Assembly: GCF_029869925.1 (NCBI RefSeq)
Contig: NZ_CP118605.1
Coordinates: 4,182,001 to 4,246,000 of the forward strand
DNA length: 64,000 nt
Reading direction: 5' to 3'
Origin: Microbulbifer bruguierae
GTDB lineage: Bacteria; Pseudomonadota; Gammaproteobacteria; Pseudomonadales; Cellvibrionaceae
Part shown: piece after piece, positions 28,856 to 37,805 of the stretch
Numbering within the stretch: the stretch's first letter is position 1
How the letters are laid out: the number at the start of each line of letters is the position of its first letter
Notes under the pieces: model-generated
What the model was told of the DNA's origin: nothing
What the model saw: the letters and a program-made list of their open reading frames with translations, nothing else
The model's database searches: none
Made by a program: the position numbers and the translations under genes

Positions 28856-29290
28856 GGCGCGATTCTCATTGGATTATTGTCGAAGGGTCAAACTCCCGCA
28901 TTGAGCCTAGTTCAGCGTCTATGGGTGTCAAACGAATGGCGCACAGTGCCCTTTTTATTTCTTTCCTGTTTCTTTCCAGTTTCTCTCCTGTTTTTTTTCC
29001 GTATCTCGCCGATATCTCTCTTGTTCTTTTAGGTTCTCTTCTGATCTCGTCATTATTCGTTCAGCTTGCTTGGAATATGTCCGTTCCGTCACGCCGCCGG
29101 TATTGAAACTTGTCGGTCAGGGCTGTTGTCGGCTTCCCTTGACCTGAATCAAGCGTCACTTTTACCGGAGGGGGAAGAATCCCCGCTCAGATTCTTACTG
29201 CGCATTTTTTGCTGCTGACAACGTGGGAGAGCGAAGCTCAGAAGAAAACTTTGAAGCGCAGACGAAAGCTTGAATGAACGAGGTAACTCA
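28856..29290. other. Gene-free region between DUF1540 gene and katA
   Basis: This 435-base divergent gap holds no credible gene. Its first half is strongly pyrimidine-rich on the + strand (28950-29050) and contains the phased 11-bp repeats. Near katA there is a short inverted repeat CTTGA-N6-TCAAG at 29138-29153, which may be part of a promoter or operator. Confidence 0.6.
28958..29001. repeat. Four tandem 11-bp pyrimidine repeats
   Basis: TTTCTTTCCTG, TTTCTTTCCAG, TTTCTCTCCTG and TTTTTTTTCCG follow head to tail. On the minus strand these are A-rich tracts spaced by one helical turn, the arrangement that bends DNA or acts as an UP-like element. They lie about 100 bases upstream of the DUF1540 start. 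Confidence 0.65.
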
Positions 29291-30784
29291 ATGGCCCATA
29301 CCAAGTTGACCACATCTGCCGGCGCACCCGTTGCCGACGACAACAACAGTATTTCCGCAGGTGAGCGCGGATCACTGACATTTGATAACTTTCGTGTGTT
29401 TGAAAAACTCGCGCATTTCAATCGCGAGCGGATTCCAGAGCGGGTAGTGCATGCCCGAGGTACTGGTGCTTACGGGACATTCCGTCTCAATAAAGACCTG
29501 AGTGACTGGACCATTGCGGATTTCCTGCAAAAGGCGGGCACGGATACTGAGGTGTTTGTGCGTTTCTCCACGGTGGGCGGCGGCCAGGATTCGAGCGATT
29601 ACGCCCGGGATCCCCGCGGCTTTGCAGTAAAGTTCTACACCAGAGAAGGTAATTTCGATCTGGTCGGTAACAATACGCCGGTGTTCTTTCTGAATGATCC
29701 GTCCAAGTTTCCGGACTTCATTCACTCCCAGAAAAAAAATCCGCGCACCAATTTGCCGGACCCCGCCGCGAGTTTTGAATACTGGGCCAACCACCCGCAG
29801 TCCCTGCACCAGATGACAATCCTGATGTCCGATCGCGGTATTCCCCTCAGCTATCGCCATATGCATGGATTCGGTTCGCACACACTGAGTTTCTGGAACA
29901 GCAAGGGCGAGCGTTTCTGGGTGAAATGGCACCTGAAAACCCTGCAGGGTATCAAGAACGTGCGCAGTGAAGATGCCGCAGGTTATCCCGCATTTGGCGC
30001 GCAGCAGGATCTGGTGGAATCCATTGATCAGGGGGACTACCCCAAATGGAAGGTACAGCTGCAGATCCTCTCGGAGGATCAGGCGAAAAAACTGTCGGTG
30101 AATCCATTTGATCTCACCAAGGTCTGGCCTCATAGCGAGGCACCACTGATGGATGTCGGTGTGTTGGAGTTGAGTCGCAACGTAGAGAACTATTTTGCGG
30201 AAACTGAGCAGGCCGCGTTTGCCCCCAGTAATCTGGTGCCAGGCATTGGCGCTTCACCGGACAAAATGCTGCAGGCCCGGTTGCTCGCCTATCAGGATGC
30301 GCACCGCTACCGGGTGGGTGCGAATGTCAACAATATTCCGGTAAACGCCCCGCGTTGCCCGGTACATCACTACCAGCGTGATGGTGCTTTTGCGGGTATG
30401 TGTCCCGTCACCGGCAAAGAAGGTAGCGGGGCGCTTAACCAGGGAAGCGAGGTGAATTTCTATCCCAATGATCGCATCAACCAGGGCGCACCGGCTCCGG
30501 TACCCGAGGTGGCCGAGCCACCGATGCCGCTGGAACAGGATGCCTGGATCAAGCCATACAGCCAGGACGGTGAGGACTACTACTCACAGGCAGGGACTCT
30601 GTTCCGCCTGATGAGCGACGACCAGAAGCAGCAGCTTGCCGACAATATTGCCGGTGGCCTGAGCAGGGCAAACTCCTCCATTCAGACTCGGATGCTGGCG
30701 CAGTTCGCCAAGGCGGATCCGGCCTATGCTGAATTGGTGATGAAGGCTATAGAAATGAATGCACAGGAAAGGGATACGCAATAG
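29291..30784 (+). CDS. katA: Monofunctional haem catalase
   Basis: It breaks down hydrogen peroxide to water and oxygen. The 497-residue length fits a small-subunit (clade 3) catalase. The distal histidine is H54 in RVVHARGTGAYGTF. NTPVFFLNDPSKFPDFIHSQK carries the distal-side asparagine region, and the proximal haem ligand is Y334 in RLLAYQDAHRYRVG. No signal peptide, so cytoplasmic. ATG 29291 has GAGGT six bases upstream; a TTG seven codons earlier lacks such support. A perfect terminator follows. Confidence 0.95.
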   Translation: MAHTKLTTSAGAPVADDNNSISAGERGSLTFDNFRVFEKLAHFNRERIPERVVHARGTGAYGTFRLNKDLSDWTIADFLQKAGTDTEVFVRFSTVGGGQDSSDYARDPRGFAVKFYTREGNFDLVGNNTPVFFLNDPSKFPDFIHSQKKNPRTNLPDPAASFEYWANHPQSLHQMTILMSDRGIPLSYRHMHGFGSHTLSFWNSKGERFWVKWHLKTLQGIKNVRSEDAAGYPAFGAQQDLVESIDQGDYPKWKVQLQILSEDQAKKLSVNPFDLTKVWPHSEAPLMDVGVLELSRNVENYFAETEQAAFAPSNLVPGIGASPDKMLQARLLAYQDAHRYRVGANVNNIPVNAPRCPVHHYQRDGAFAGMCPVTGKEGSGALNQGSEVNFYPNDRINQGAPAPVPEVAEPPMPLEQDAWIKPYSQDGEDYYSQAGTLFRLMSDDQKQQLADNIAGGLSRANSSIQTRMLAQFAKADPAYAELVMKAIEMNAQERDTQ

Positions 30785-30820
30785 TCGATTGCGGAAAACG
30801 GAAACACCAATGACATGGAA

Positions 30821-30853
30821 AAGTGCGGCGGGATGACCCGCCGCACTTTTTTT
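30821..30853 (+). terminator. Rho-independent terminator after katA
   Basis: A perfect 12-bp stem (AAGTGCGGCGGG and complement) with loop ATGA runs into seven T. Confidence 0.92.
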
Positions 30854-30953
30854 GGGGTGCAGTTTTTGTGGATACAATTTCGACCTTTCTCCAATTGCCC
30901 CCGGTCCTCGCCATCGGTTATACAGGTGTCCTGACCTGGTGCGCGAGGAATCC

Positions 30954-33900
30954 ATGATCGGCAAACCCCTGTTACTACTTTTCGCTCTGCTGTATGTAGT
31001 ACTGCTGTTCGTGGTCGCGTGGCGCGCGGGCCGGCATCAGCAGTGGATGCAGCACTTCCGGCCCATCATCTACGGCCTTACGCTGGCGGTGTACTGCAGT
31101 TCCTGGACATTTTTTGGCGCGGTCGGGCAGTCCCTCAGCAATACCTGGAGTTACCTGCCGATTTACCTCGGGCCTATCCTCCTGTTCCTGTTTGCCGGTG
31201 GCTTCCTGCGCAAACTGGTGCAGGTGGGAGAGCGGCAGAAAGTCACCTCAATCGCCGACTTTATCGGTTCTCGCTACGGCAAAAGCCGCGGTCTTTCCGC
31301 GCTGGTGACACTGCTCGCCATTGTTGGCAGCCTCCCCTATATCGCGTTGCAGTTGCGCGCAGTGACCATGGGCTGGGATGTGATTGGTGGCAGCAGCGGT
31401 GACAGCGATCGTTTCGCCAACCTGGATACCGCGCTCGCCACCGCGCTGATGATGGGGCTGTTTGCGATCCTGTTCGGCACCCGCCACCTGGAAGGGCGCG
31501 AGCGCAACCTGGGGGTCGTGGCGGCCATTGCCCTGGAGTCGCTGGTAAAACTCTTCGCCTTCACCGCGGTCGCAGTGCTGGCGCTGTGGCTGCTGGTTAC
31601 CGGTGGCAGTGGGCTGCCGGACGTGCAGTGGCGCGCCAGCCTCCAGTGGCTGGCGCCGGATATCAATTTCGTCACCCAGACCCTGCTGGCGATGGCGGCG
31701 ATCATCTGCCTGCCGCGGCAGTTCCATATGGCGGTGGTGGAATATCGCAATCCCGCAGACCTGAATACCGCGCGCTGGCTGTTGCCGGCTTATCTGATGC
31801 TGTTCTCGGTACTGATCCTGCCCATCTCCCTCGCCGGCCAGCCGCTGGTGGCGGCGGGGCTGAGTGAGCCGGACAGCCTGGTGCTGACTCTTCCGCTGCT
31901 GGGGGACCACACTACCCTCACCATGTTCGCCTATATTGGTGGCTTTTCTGCCGCCACCGGGATGGTGATTGTCGCCGTGCTGACGCTCGCGGTGATGGTG
32001 TCCAACGAGCTGGTGGCGCCGGTATGGCTCTACCTGAGTCGCTTCACCCGCCTCAGCGCGGTGTCTCTGGGCAATCATCTGCGGCTGATCCGCCGGCTCA
32101 GTATCCTGTTATTGATGCTGATGAGCTGGGGCATGCACCGCGCGATTTCCGGTACTGAAGCACTGGCGTCCATCGGTTTGCTGTCATTCGCGGCGGCAGC
32201 GCAACTGGCACCGCCGCTGATCGCCGCGCTCTATTGGCGCGGCGCGCACCGGCGCGGTGTATGGGCGGGATTGATTGCGGGCTATGGTTTGTGGTTTTTC
32301 TGTCTGGTGCTGCCCGCGGTATTTCCCGACGCAGTTTTGCTGGCGCGCGGTTTGTTTGGACTGGAGGTACTGCGTCCGCAGCAGCTGTTCGGATTGTCGG
32401 CGCTGGACCCACTCAGCCACGGGGTATTCTGGAGCCTGTTGGGTAACCTGGCTCTGTTGCTGGGAGTGTCCCTGGTCTGCCGGCAGAATGAGAATGACCG
32501 GCGCCAGGCGGAGGCATTTGTGTCGCCGCAACAGTTCGGTGAGCCAGCGCCGGACCTGGTTCTGACCGGTATCCCCATGGGCCAGGTACGCAGTCTGCTG
32601 CAACCTTTCGTTGGCCCAGCGCGGCTCGAGGAAATCTGGGGTGATTTCGAGCGCCGCAGCCAGCAACGGCTGTTGCCGGATGATGCCGCCGCGCGCTTTG
32701 TCATTACGGATGCGGAGCGCATCCTCGCGGGTATTGTGGGATCGGCGGCGGCGCATCAGGTGGTCGGACTGCTCTACAGTAACCGCCCGCTGCAGCTCGA
32801 GGATATCGCGCGACTGGTAGACAGCACCTCCCAGCGCCTGAGGTTCAGTCAGGAGCTGCTGCAGACCACGGTGGAAACCATCAGCCAGGGCATCAGCGTG
32901 GTGGATGCGGACCTGTGCCTGGTGGCCTGGAATCGTCAGTATCTGGAATTGTTCGAATACCCGGAGCGGTTGCTGTATATCGGCTGCCCGGTGGCCTCCC
33001 TCTACCGCCACAACGCCGAGCGGGGCCTGTATGGCGACAGTGAGGACTCGGAAGCACTGGAGGCGCATATACAGCGGCGTCTGGACCTGTTGCGCCACGG
33101 CAGTGCCCATCGCTTTGAGCGGCGCCTGCCCTCCGGTGCCATCGTCGAAGTCCGCGGAACCCCGATGCCCGGTGGCGGTTTCGTCACCACCTTCACCGAC
33201 ATCAGTGAATACCGCGCGGCGGTGGACGCGCTGGAAGAAACCCGTCGCAGCCTGGAAGATCGGGTGCAACAGCGCACCGCGGAACTGTCCGAAAGCAATC
33301 GCGCGCTGCAGGACGAGAACCGCCGCCGCGGTGAAGCGGAGGTGAAAATCCGTGAACTGCACGCGGCCAAGACCCGTTTTCTCGCCCACACCAGCCACGA
33401 CCTGCTGCAACCCATCAACGCCGCGCGCCTGTTCATCGCCTCACTGCAAAACAAGGCCGCCGCCGGCAGCTGGCGAGAGATGGGCGACGATATTCACTAC
33501 ATCGACAGCGCTCTGACCTCCGCCGAACAACTGATTGGCGGGCTGCGGGAAATCAGTCGTCTGGACGCGGGTAATCTGACGCCAAAGCGGGATCATTTTC
33601 CTCTGCGCCAGCTGCTCGATGAACTCAACGGGGAGTTCTCGGTACTCGCGGGTGAGCGAGGTCTGGCGCTGCACTATGTACCCACAGACGCCTGGGTAAT
33701 CAGCGACCGTCACTTATTGTGGCGAATTTTGCAGAATTTTCTCAGCAACGCACTGAACTACACCGCGCGCGGCCGCGTACTGCTGGGGGTGCGCCGGCGC
33801 CGCGAACAGGACGGCAACACGGTGCTGGAAATCCAGGTGTGGGACACCGGGCCGGGGATTGACAGCGAGGCCCGCGAGCGGGTTTTTGACGAGTTTGTGC

Positions 33901-34472
33901 GTATCGGCAGCAGTGAGCGCGGCACCGACAAGGGCCTGGGGCTCGGCCTTGCCATCGCCCGTCGCAGTGCGGATTTGCTGGGGCACCGGTTGGGGCTCGA
34001 ATCTACGCCCGGGCGCGGCTCCATGTTCAGCATCCGCGTACCGATGGGAGAAGCCAGGGAAACCCAGGCGGAAGCGCCCAGTATCGGCGAAGTGGTGAAT
34101 GTATCCGCAATACCGGTTCTGTGTATCGATAACGAACGGCAGATTCTGCGCGGCATGGAGAGCCTACTCAGCGGCTGGGGTTGTCGGGTGGAGACTGCGG
34201 TTTCACTGGAAGAGGCTCTGGCCCGCTGGGGGCAGCGCAGACCGCCGGCGCTGGTGATTGCGGACTACCATCTCGACCGCGATGCCACCGGTATCGATGC
34301 GCTGGAGGCCCTGTGCAAGCACTGGCAGACCGAGCTGCCGGGAATTCTTGTCAGTGCGGATACGTCCGAAGAAATTCGCAGTGCAGCCACCGAGCGCGGC
34401 TGGCTCTATCTGCCGAAACCGGTGAAGCCGGCGGCGCTGCGCAATATGGTGCGGCGCTTGGCGCGAGTTTGA
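30954..34472 (+). CDS. crbS: CrbS-type hybrid sensor kinase with N-terminal solute:sodium symporter domain
   Basis: A 1172-residue sensor kinase of the CrbS / MxtR type, which controls acetate use together with a LuxR-type regulator. Order: solute:sodium symporter-like membrane domain (about residues 1-480, some 13 segments); a linker with the STAC-type region (about 500-620); PAS domain (about 640-760, ETISQGISVVDADLCLVAWN); a coiled coil (about 765-805); HisKA with H815 in LAHTSHDLLQPINAARLF; ATPase domain with NFLSNALNYT (about 926), DTGPGID (963) and GLGLGLAI (993); and a C-terminal receiver with D1104 in VIADYHLD. ATG 30954 has GAGGAA upstream. It converges on crbR 33 bases away. Ligand sensing by the symporter domain is inferred. 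Confidence 0.9.
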   Translation: MIGKPLLLLFALLYVVLLFVVAWRAGRHQQWMQHFRPIIYGLTLAVYCSSWTFFGAVGQSLSNTWSYLPIYLGPILLFLFAGGFLRKLVQVGERQKVTSIADFIGSRYGKSRGLSALVTLLAIVGSLPYIALQLRAVTMGWDVIGGSSGDSDRFANLDTALATALMMGLFAILFGTRHLEGRERNLGVVAAIALESLVKLFAFTAVAVLALWLLVTGGSGLPDVQWRASLQWLAPDINFVTQTLLAMAAIICLPRQFHMAVVEYRNPADLNTARWLLPAYLMLFSVLILPISLAGQPLVAAGLSEPDSLVLTLPLLGDHTTLTMFAYIGGFSAATGMVIVAVLTLAVMVSNELVAPVWLYLSRFTRLSAVSLGNHLRLIRRLSILLLMLMSWGMHRAISGTEALASIGLLSFAAAAQLAPPLIAALYWRGAHRRGVWAGLIAGYGLWFFCLVLPAVFPDAVLLARGLFGLEVLRPQQLFGLSALDPLSHGVFWSLLGNLALLLGVSLVCRQNENDRRQAEAFVSPQQFGEPAPDLVLTGIPMGQVRSLLQPFVGPARLEEIWGDFERRSQQRLLPDDAAARFVITDAERILAGIVGSAAAHQVVGLLYSNRPLQLEDIARLVDSTSQRLRFSQELLQTTVETISQGISVVDADLCLVAWNRQYLELFEYPERLLYIGCPVASLYRHNAERGLYGDSEDSEALEAHIQRRLDLLRHGSAHRFERRLPSGAIVEVRGTPMPGGGFVTTFTDISEYRAAVDALEETRRSLEDRVQQRTAELSESNRALQDENRRRGEAEVKIRELHAAKTRFLAHTSHDLLQPINAARLFIASLQNKAAAGSWREMGDDIHYIDSALTSAEQLIGGLREISRLDAGNLTPKRDHFPLRQLLDELNGEFSVLAGERGLALHYVPTDAWVISDRHLLWRILQNFLSNALNYTARGRVLLGVRRRREQDGNTVLEIQVWDTGPGIDSEARERVFDEFVRIGSSERGTDKGLGLGLAIARRSADLLGHRLGLESTPGRGSMFSIRVPMGEARETQAEAPSIGEVVNVSAIPVLCIDNERQILRGMESLLSGWGCRVETAVSLEEALARWGQRRPPALVIADYHLDRDATGIDALEALCKHWQTELPGILVSADTSEEIRSAATERGWLYLPKPVKPAALRNMVRRLARV

Positions 34473-34505
34473 TGCTGCGATTCCGGTCGCGTGAAATAAA
34501 TTGGT

Positions 34506-35231
34506 TCAGTTCAGCTGCCGGCTCTTTTCGTCGGGCTTTTCTGGCGGCGCAAACTGCCCGGGCGCTTCCACATCCAGACTGCTCAACGCCAGTACCGCCT
34601 GGGTGCGCGAGTTGACCTCCAGCTTGCGGAAGAGCGCCGTGAGGTGTGCCTTCACCGTGGCCTCGGTCACCTGCATTTCATAGGCGATCTGTTTGTTCAG
34701 CAATCCTTCCGCCAACATGGTGGCGACACGAAACTGCTGCGGAGTGAGGGTGGCAATCACATCTATCACGCCATTATCACTCGTCGCGCCGCCGGATTCG
34801 TAGCGCTCCGCCACCGTTGGCGGCAGCCAGATGTCCCCTGCCAGCGTGCGCTGCAGCGCCTGGGCGATCTCTGCCACCGGCGCGGATTTTGGCAGAAAAC
34901 CACAGGCGCCGTAGTCGATGGCGCGGCACATGATTTCCGGTTTTTCATTGGCGGAAACCACCATCACCGGTAGTTGTGGGTACTGGCCGTTCAGGAAAAT
35001 CAGTCCGCTGAAACCGTGGGCGCCGGGCATGTGCAGGTCCAGCAACAGCAGATCGCAGTGTGGATGCCCCGCCACACACTGTTGCAGGCTCTGCATATCA
35101 CAGGCCTCGTAAACGATCGCGCCGGGAAATGTCTGCTGAATGGACATGCGCAGGGCATTGCGGAACAGGGGGTGATCGTCCGCAATAATGAAATGCCGGG
35201 CGGGGTGCCCGCTGTCGGTATGAGTATTCAT
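34506..35231 (-). CDS. crbR: CrbR-type LuxR-family response regulator
   Basis: A 241-residue NarL/LuxR-type regulator. Receiver domain: acidic pair D18-D19 in IIADDHPLFRNALRMS, phosphorylation site D65 in LLLLDLHMPGAHG, and conserved lysine in GFLPKSAPVAEIAQALQ. DNA-binding domain: LTPQQFRVATMLAEGLLNKQIAYEMQVTEATVKAHLTALFRKL. It is the likely partner of the convergent hybrid kinase, and acs lies upstream on the same strand. In Vibrio and Pseudomonas this pair activates acetyl-CoA synthetase and acetate transporters; here the target genes are adjacent, which supports the same role. Confidence 0.9.
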   Translation of the reverse strand: MNTHTDSGHPARHFIIADDHPLFRNALRMSIQQTFPGAIVYEACDMQSLQQCVAGHPHCDLLLLDLHMPGAHGFSGLIFLNGQYPQLPVMVVSANEKPEIMCRAIDYGACGFLPKSAPVAEIAQALQRTLAGDIWLPPTVAERYESGGATSDNGVIDVIATLTPQQFRVATMLAEGLLNKQIAYEMQVTEATVKAHLTALFRKLEVNSRTQAVLALSSLDVEAPGQFAPPEKPDEKSRQLN

Positions 35232-35541
35232 CGCTATGCATCCCTAACGTCGTGGGATTTTCTCGGTAATCCGGTGCTTCTGACAGAGCTCCGGCGAAAA
35301 ATTGTACCGGGAAAATTCCACGGGTTCCTGTTGTTATTTTTTATGGAAGTCTGCTGTGGATCCTCGGGATCACACAGGTTTTTATTCTTATTTGCCGTAC
35401 AAAATCGGGATGAGTGTACTGCGTCAGCCGGACAGGATGGAAACCCGAATTCGCGGGAGCGCAAACGGCCGCCGCAGCGGCACCGCGAAAGGGGGCGGGT
35501 TCACATCGAGCCCGGCACTGCGATCAATGGATTAACTCTTG
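35232..35541. other. Gene-free gap between acs and crbR
   Basis: These 310 bases separate the end of acs from the start of crbR, both on the minus strand. The promoter of crbR should lie here. Short open frames in it have no family character, and I see no clear terminator or operator. Confidence 0.5.
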
Positions 35542-37518
35542 TTATGCGCTGGCAGTCGCCGCCGCGCGGTTGGCCACCAGATCGTTCACCACACCGGGAT
35601 CGGCGAGAGTGGAGATGTCGCCCAGCTGGTCGCACTCGTCCGCTGCCACCTTGCGCAGGATGCGCCGCATGATCTTGCCCGAGCGGGTTTTCGGCAGTCC
35701 CGGAGCCCACTGGATCTGGTCCGGGGTGGCGATGGGGCCTATCTCGGAGCGCAGCCATTCGCGCAAGGTCTGGCGCATTTCTTCACTGGGTTCCACGCCG
35801 CTGTTCAGGGTGACATAGATATAAATCCCCTGACCCTTGATGTCGTGGGGGTAGCCCACGACTGCCGCTTCCGCCACGGCCTCGTGGGCTACCAGGGCGC
35901 TTTCCAGTTCCGCCGTACCCATACGGTGACCGGACACGTTCAGCACATCGTCGACGCGGCCGGTAATCCAGTAGTAGCCATCTTCGTCGCGTCTGGCGCC
36001 GTCACCGGTAAAGTACATGTTTTCAAAGGTGCTGAAGTAGGTTTCGGCAAAACGCTGGTGATCACCAAACACGGTGCGCATCTGCCCGGGCCAGCTGCCC
36101 AGCAGCACCAGATTGCCCTCGGCAGCACCCTCCAGGATATTGCCCTCGTTGTCCACCAGTGCCGGTTGTACGCCGAAGAAGGGGCGGGTGGCGGAGCCGG
36201 GTTTGAGGGCGGTGGCACCGGGCAGGGGTGTCAGCATGGCGCCCCCGGTTTCGGTCTGCCACCAGGTGTCCACGATCGGGCAGCGGTTGCGGCCGAACGT
36301 GCGGTGATACCATTTCCAGGCTTCCGGATTGATCGGCTCTCCCACGGTGCCCAGCAGGCGCAGGCTTTCCAGACTGGCACCCGCGACGGGCTTGTTGCCT
36401 TCCGCCATCAGTGCGCGGATTGCGGTAGGGGCGATGTAGAGAATATTGATCTGGTGATCATCGATAATCTGCGCCACTCGGGTGACATCGGGATAGTTGG
36501 GTACGCCCTCGTACATCACGGTGGTGGCGCCGTTGGCCAGCGGACCGTAGAGAATGTAGCTGTGGCCGGTGACCCAGCCGATATCCGCGGCGCACCAGTA
36601 GCGCTCGCCGCGACGGTAGTCGAAGACGTATTCGTGGGTCAGTGACGCATAGGTGAGGTAGCCGCCGCTGGTGTGCAGTACACCTTTCGGTTTGCCGGTA
36701 GAGCCGGAGGTGTAGAGGATGAACAGTGGGTCCTCCGCGCCCATCACTTCCGCCGGGCAGTCATCGCTGTGGGCGGCCATCAATTCGGCGTAGTCGCGGT
36801 CAATGGCCGGGTTCCAGTCGGTGTGATCGTCGGTGTAGTTGAACACCACCACATGCGCCACGGTGGTCTCCTTGCACAGGGCGACAGCCTTATCCACGTT
36901 CTGCTTCAACATCACCGAGCGGCCGCCACGGCGACCAGCGTTGGCGGTGATCAGGGTGCGGGAGCGGCCGTCGTCCATCCGCCCGGCGAGGGCCTCCGGA
37001 GAGAAGCCGGCAAATACCACCGAGTGGACGGCACCGATGCGGGCACAGGCGAGCATGGCCACTGCCGCCTCCGGCACCATGGGCATGTAGATGGTTACCA
37101 CATCGCCCCTGGTTACGCCGAGGCTCTTGAGGCCATTGGCAAAGCGGCATACATCCCGGTGCAGTTCGCGGTAGCTGATCTCGCGGCAAGTGCCGGGCTC
37201 GTCACCCACCCACAGGATGGCGGTATCGTCGCCGTGTTCCGCCAGGTGACGGTCGAGACAATTGGCGGCGACGTTCAGCTTGCCGTCGGCGAACCAGCGG
37301 ATATGCAGGTCGTCCCTGGCGAAGGAGACATCCTTGACCTGGGTAAAGGGCTCTATCCAGTCGAGTCGTTGCGCCTGCTCACGCCAGAAGCCTTCATTGT
37401 CGTCGAGCGAGCGCTTGTAGAGCTCGAAATACTGCATCTCATCCAACAGGCTGTTGGCCGCGTACTCTGCGGGGACGAGGTAAGTTTCTGCGTTATTGGT
37501 CACTGGCTGCTCTCCCAT
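35542..37518 (-). CDS. acs: Acetyl-CoA synthetase
   Basis: Acs converts acetate, ATP and CoA to acetyl-CoA through acetyl-AMP. The 658-residue length is normal. Visible landmarks are [11 protein letters not shown] near the start, [15 protein letters not shown], the AMP-binding P-loop [28 protein letters not shown], and the acetylation-regulated lysine K615 in [16 protein letters not shown] 37518 is preceded by AAAGAGAG; a GTG five codons in (with GGGAGAG) is a possible alternative. It is divergent from the porin/symporter operon, sharing a 287-base promoter with a perfect inverted repeat. Confidence 0.96.
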   Translation of the reverse strand: MGEQPVTNNAETYLVPAEYAANSLLDEMQYFELYKRSLDDNEGFWREQAQRLDWIEPFTQVKDVSFARDDLHIRWFADGKLNVAANCLDRHLAEHGDDTAILWVGDEPGTCREISYRELHRDVCRFANGLKSLGVTRGDVVTIYMPMVPEAAVAMLACARIGAVHSVVFAGFSPEALAGRMDDGRSRTLITANAGRRGGRSVMLKQNVDKAVALCKETTVAHVVVFNYTDDHTDWNPAIDRDYAELMAAHSDDCPAEVMGAEDPLFILYTSGSTGKPKGVLHTSGGYLTYASLTHEYVFDYRRGERYWCAADIGWVTGHSYILYGPLANGATTVMYEGVPNYPDVTRVAQIIDDHQINILYIAPTAIRALMAEGNKPVAGASLESLRLLGTVGEPINPEAWKWYHRTFGRNRCPIVDTWWQTETGGAMLTPLPGATALKPGSATRPFFGVQPALVDNEGNILEGAAEGNLVLLGSWPGQMRTVFGDHQRFAETYFSTFENMYFTGDGARRDEDGYYWITGRVDDVLNVSGHRMGTAELESALVAHEAVAEAAVVGYPHDIKGQGIYIYVTLNSGVEPSEEMRQTLREWLRSEIGPIATPDQIQWAPGLPKTRSGKIMRRILRKVAADECDQLGDISTLADPGVVNDLVANRAAATASA

Positions 37519-37690
37519 CGGTACTCTCTTTTTTACCTTTTCTACGGATTTTTTCTACGGATTATCGCTAAAGATTTGTTGTCAGACTTTCTGCTGGTGG
37601 CATTTTGGCACCGGGCCTTTGGCGGGACGTATTAGACAAAAGTCGAAATGCAGTAATGGTCGGCGCCAGATAGTATGGGTACCGCATAGA

Positions 37691-37725
37691 CATTGGTCTA
37701 AATTCCCTCGTGTTTTAGACCAATG
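37691..37725. promoter_or_regulatory. Perfect 12-bp inverted repeat in the acs / porin divergent promoter
   Basis: CATTGGTCTAAA and TTTAGACCAATG are exact inverted copies separated by 11 bases. A further partial half-site (TTAGACAAA) lies at 37632-37640. The element is 80 bases upstream of the porin ATG and 173 bases from the acs start. No T-run follows, so it is an operator rather than a terminator. CrbR is the obvious candidate to bind it; that is inference. Confidence 0.7.
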
Positions 37726-37805
37726 GTTAATACCGGGGTGCTCTGCGAAGTTGTTTGCTTGGATTTCCGATTCCCAAATGGCAAACAACGGCAAGGACAA
37801 CGGTT

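Noticed and set aside
28568..29032. A 154-codon plus-strand frame opposite DUF1540
   Set aside because: The minus strand has the conserved cysteine pattern; the plus-strand translation runs into the pyrimidine tract as poly-Phe/Leu/Ser.
32184..33410. A 408-codon minus-strand frame over the sensor kinase
   Set aside because: Antisense shadow; glutamine/arginine-rich translation typical of reversed GC-rich genes.
35539..37635. Two long plus-strand open frames (368 and 320 codons) over acs
   Set aside because: They are antisense to a clearly coding acs gene and have no family character; high GC removes stops on the opposite strand.
37691..37725. Reading the acs/porin inverted repeat as a terminator
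   Set aside because: No T-run on either side and it lies between divergent, not convergent, genes.
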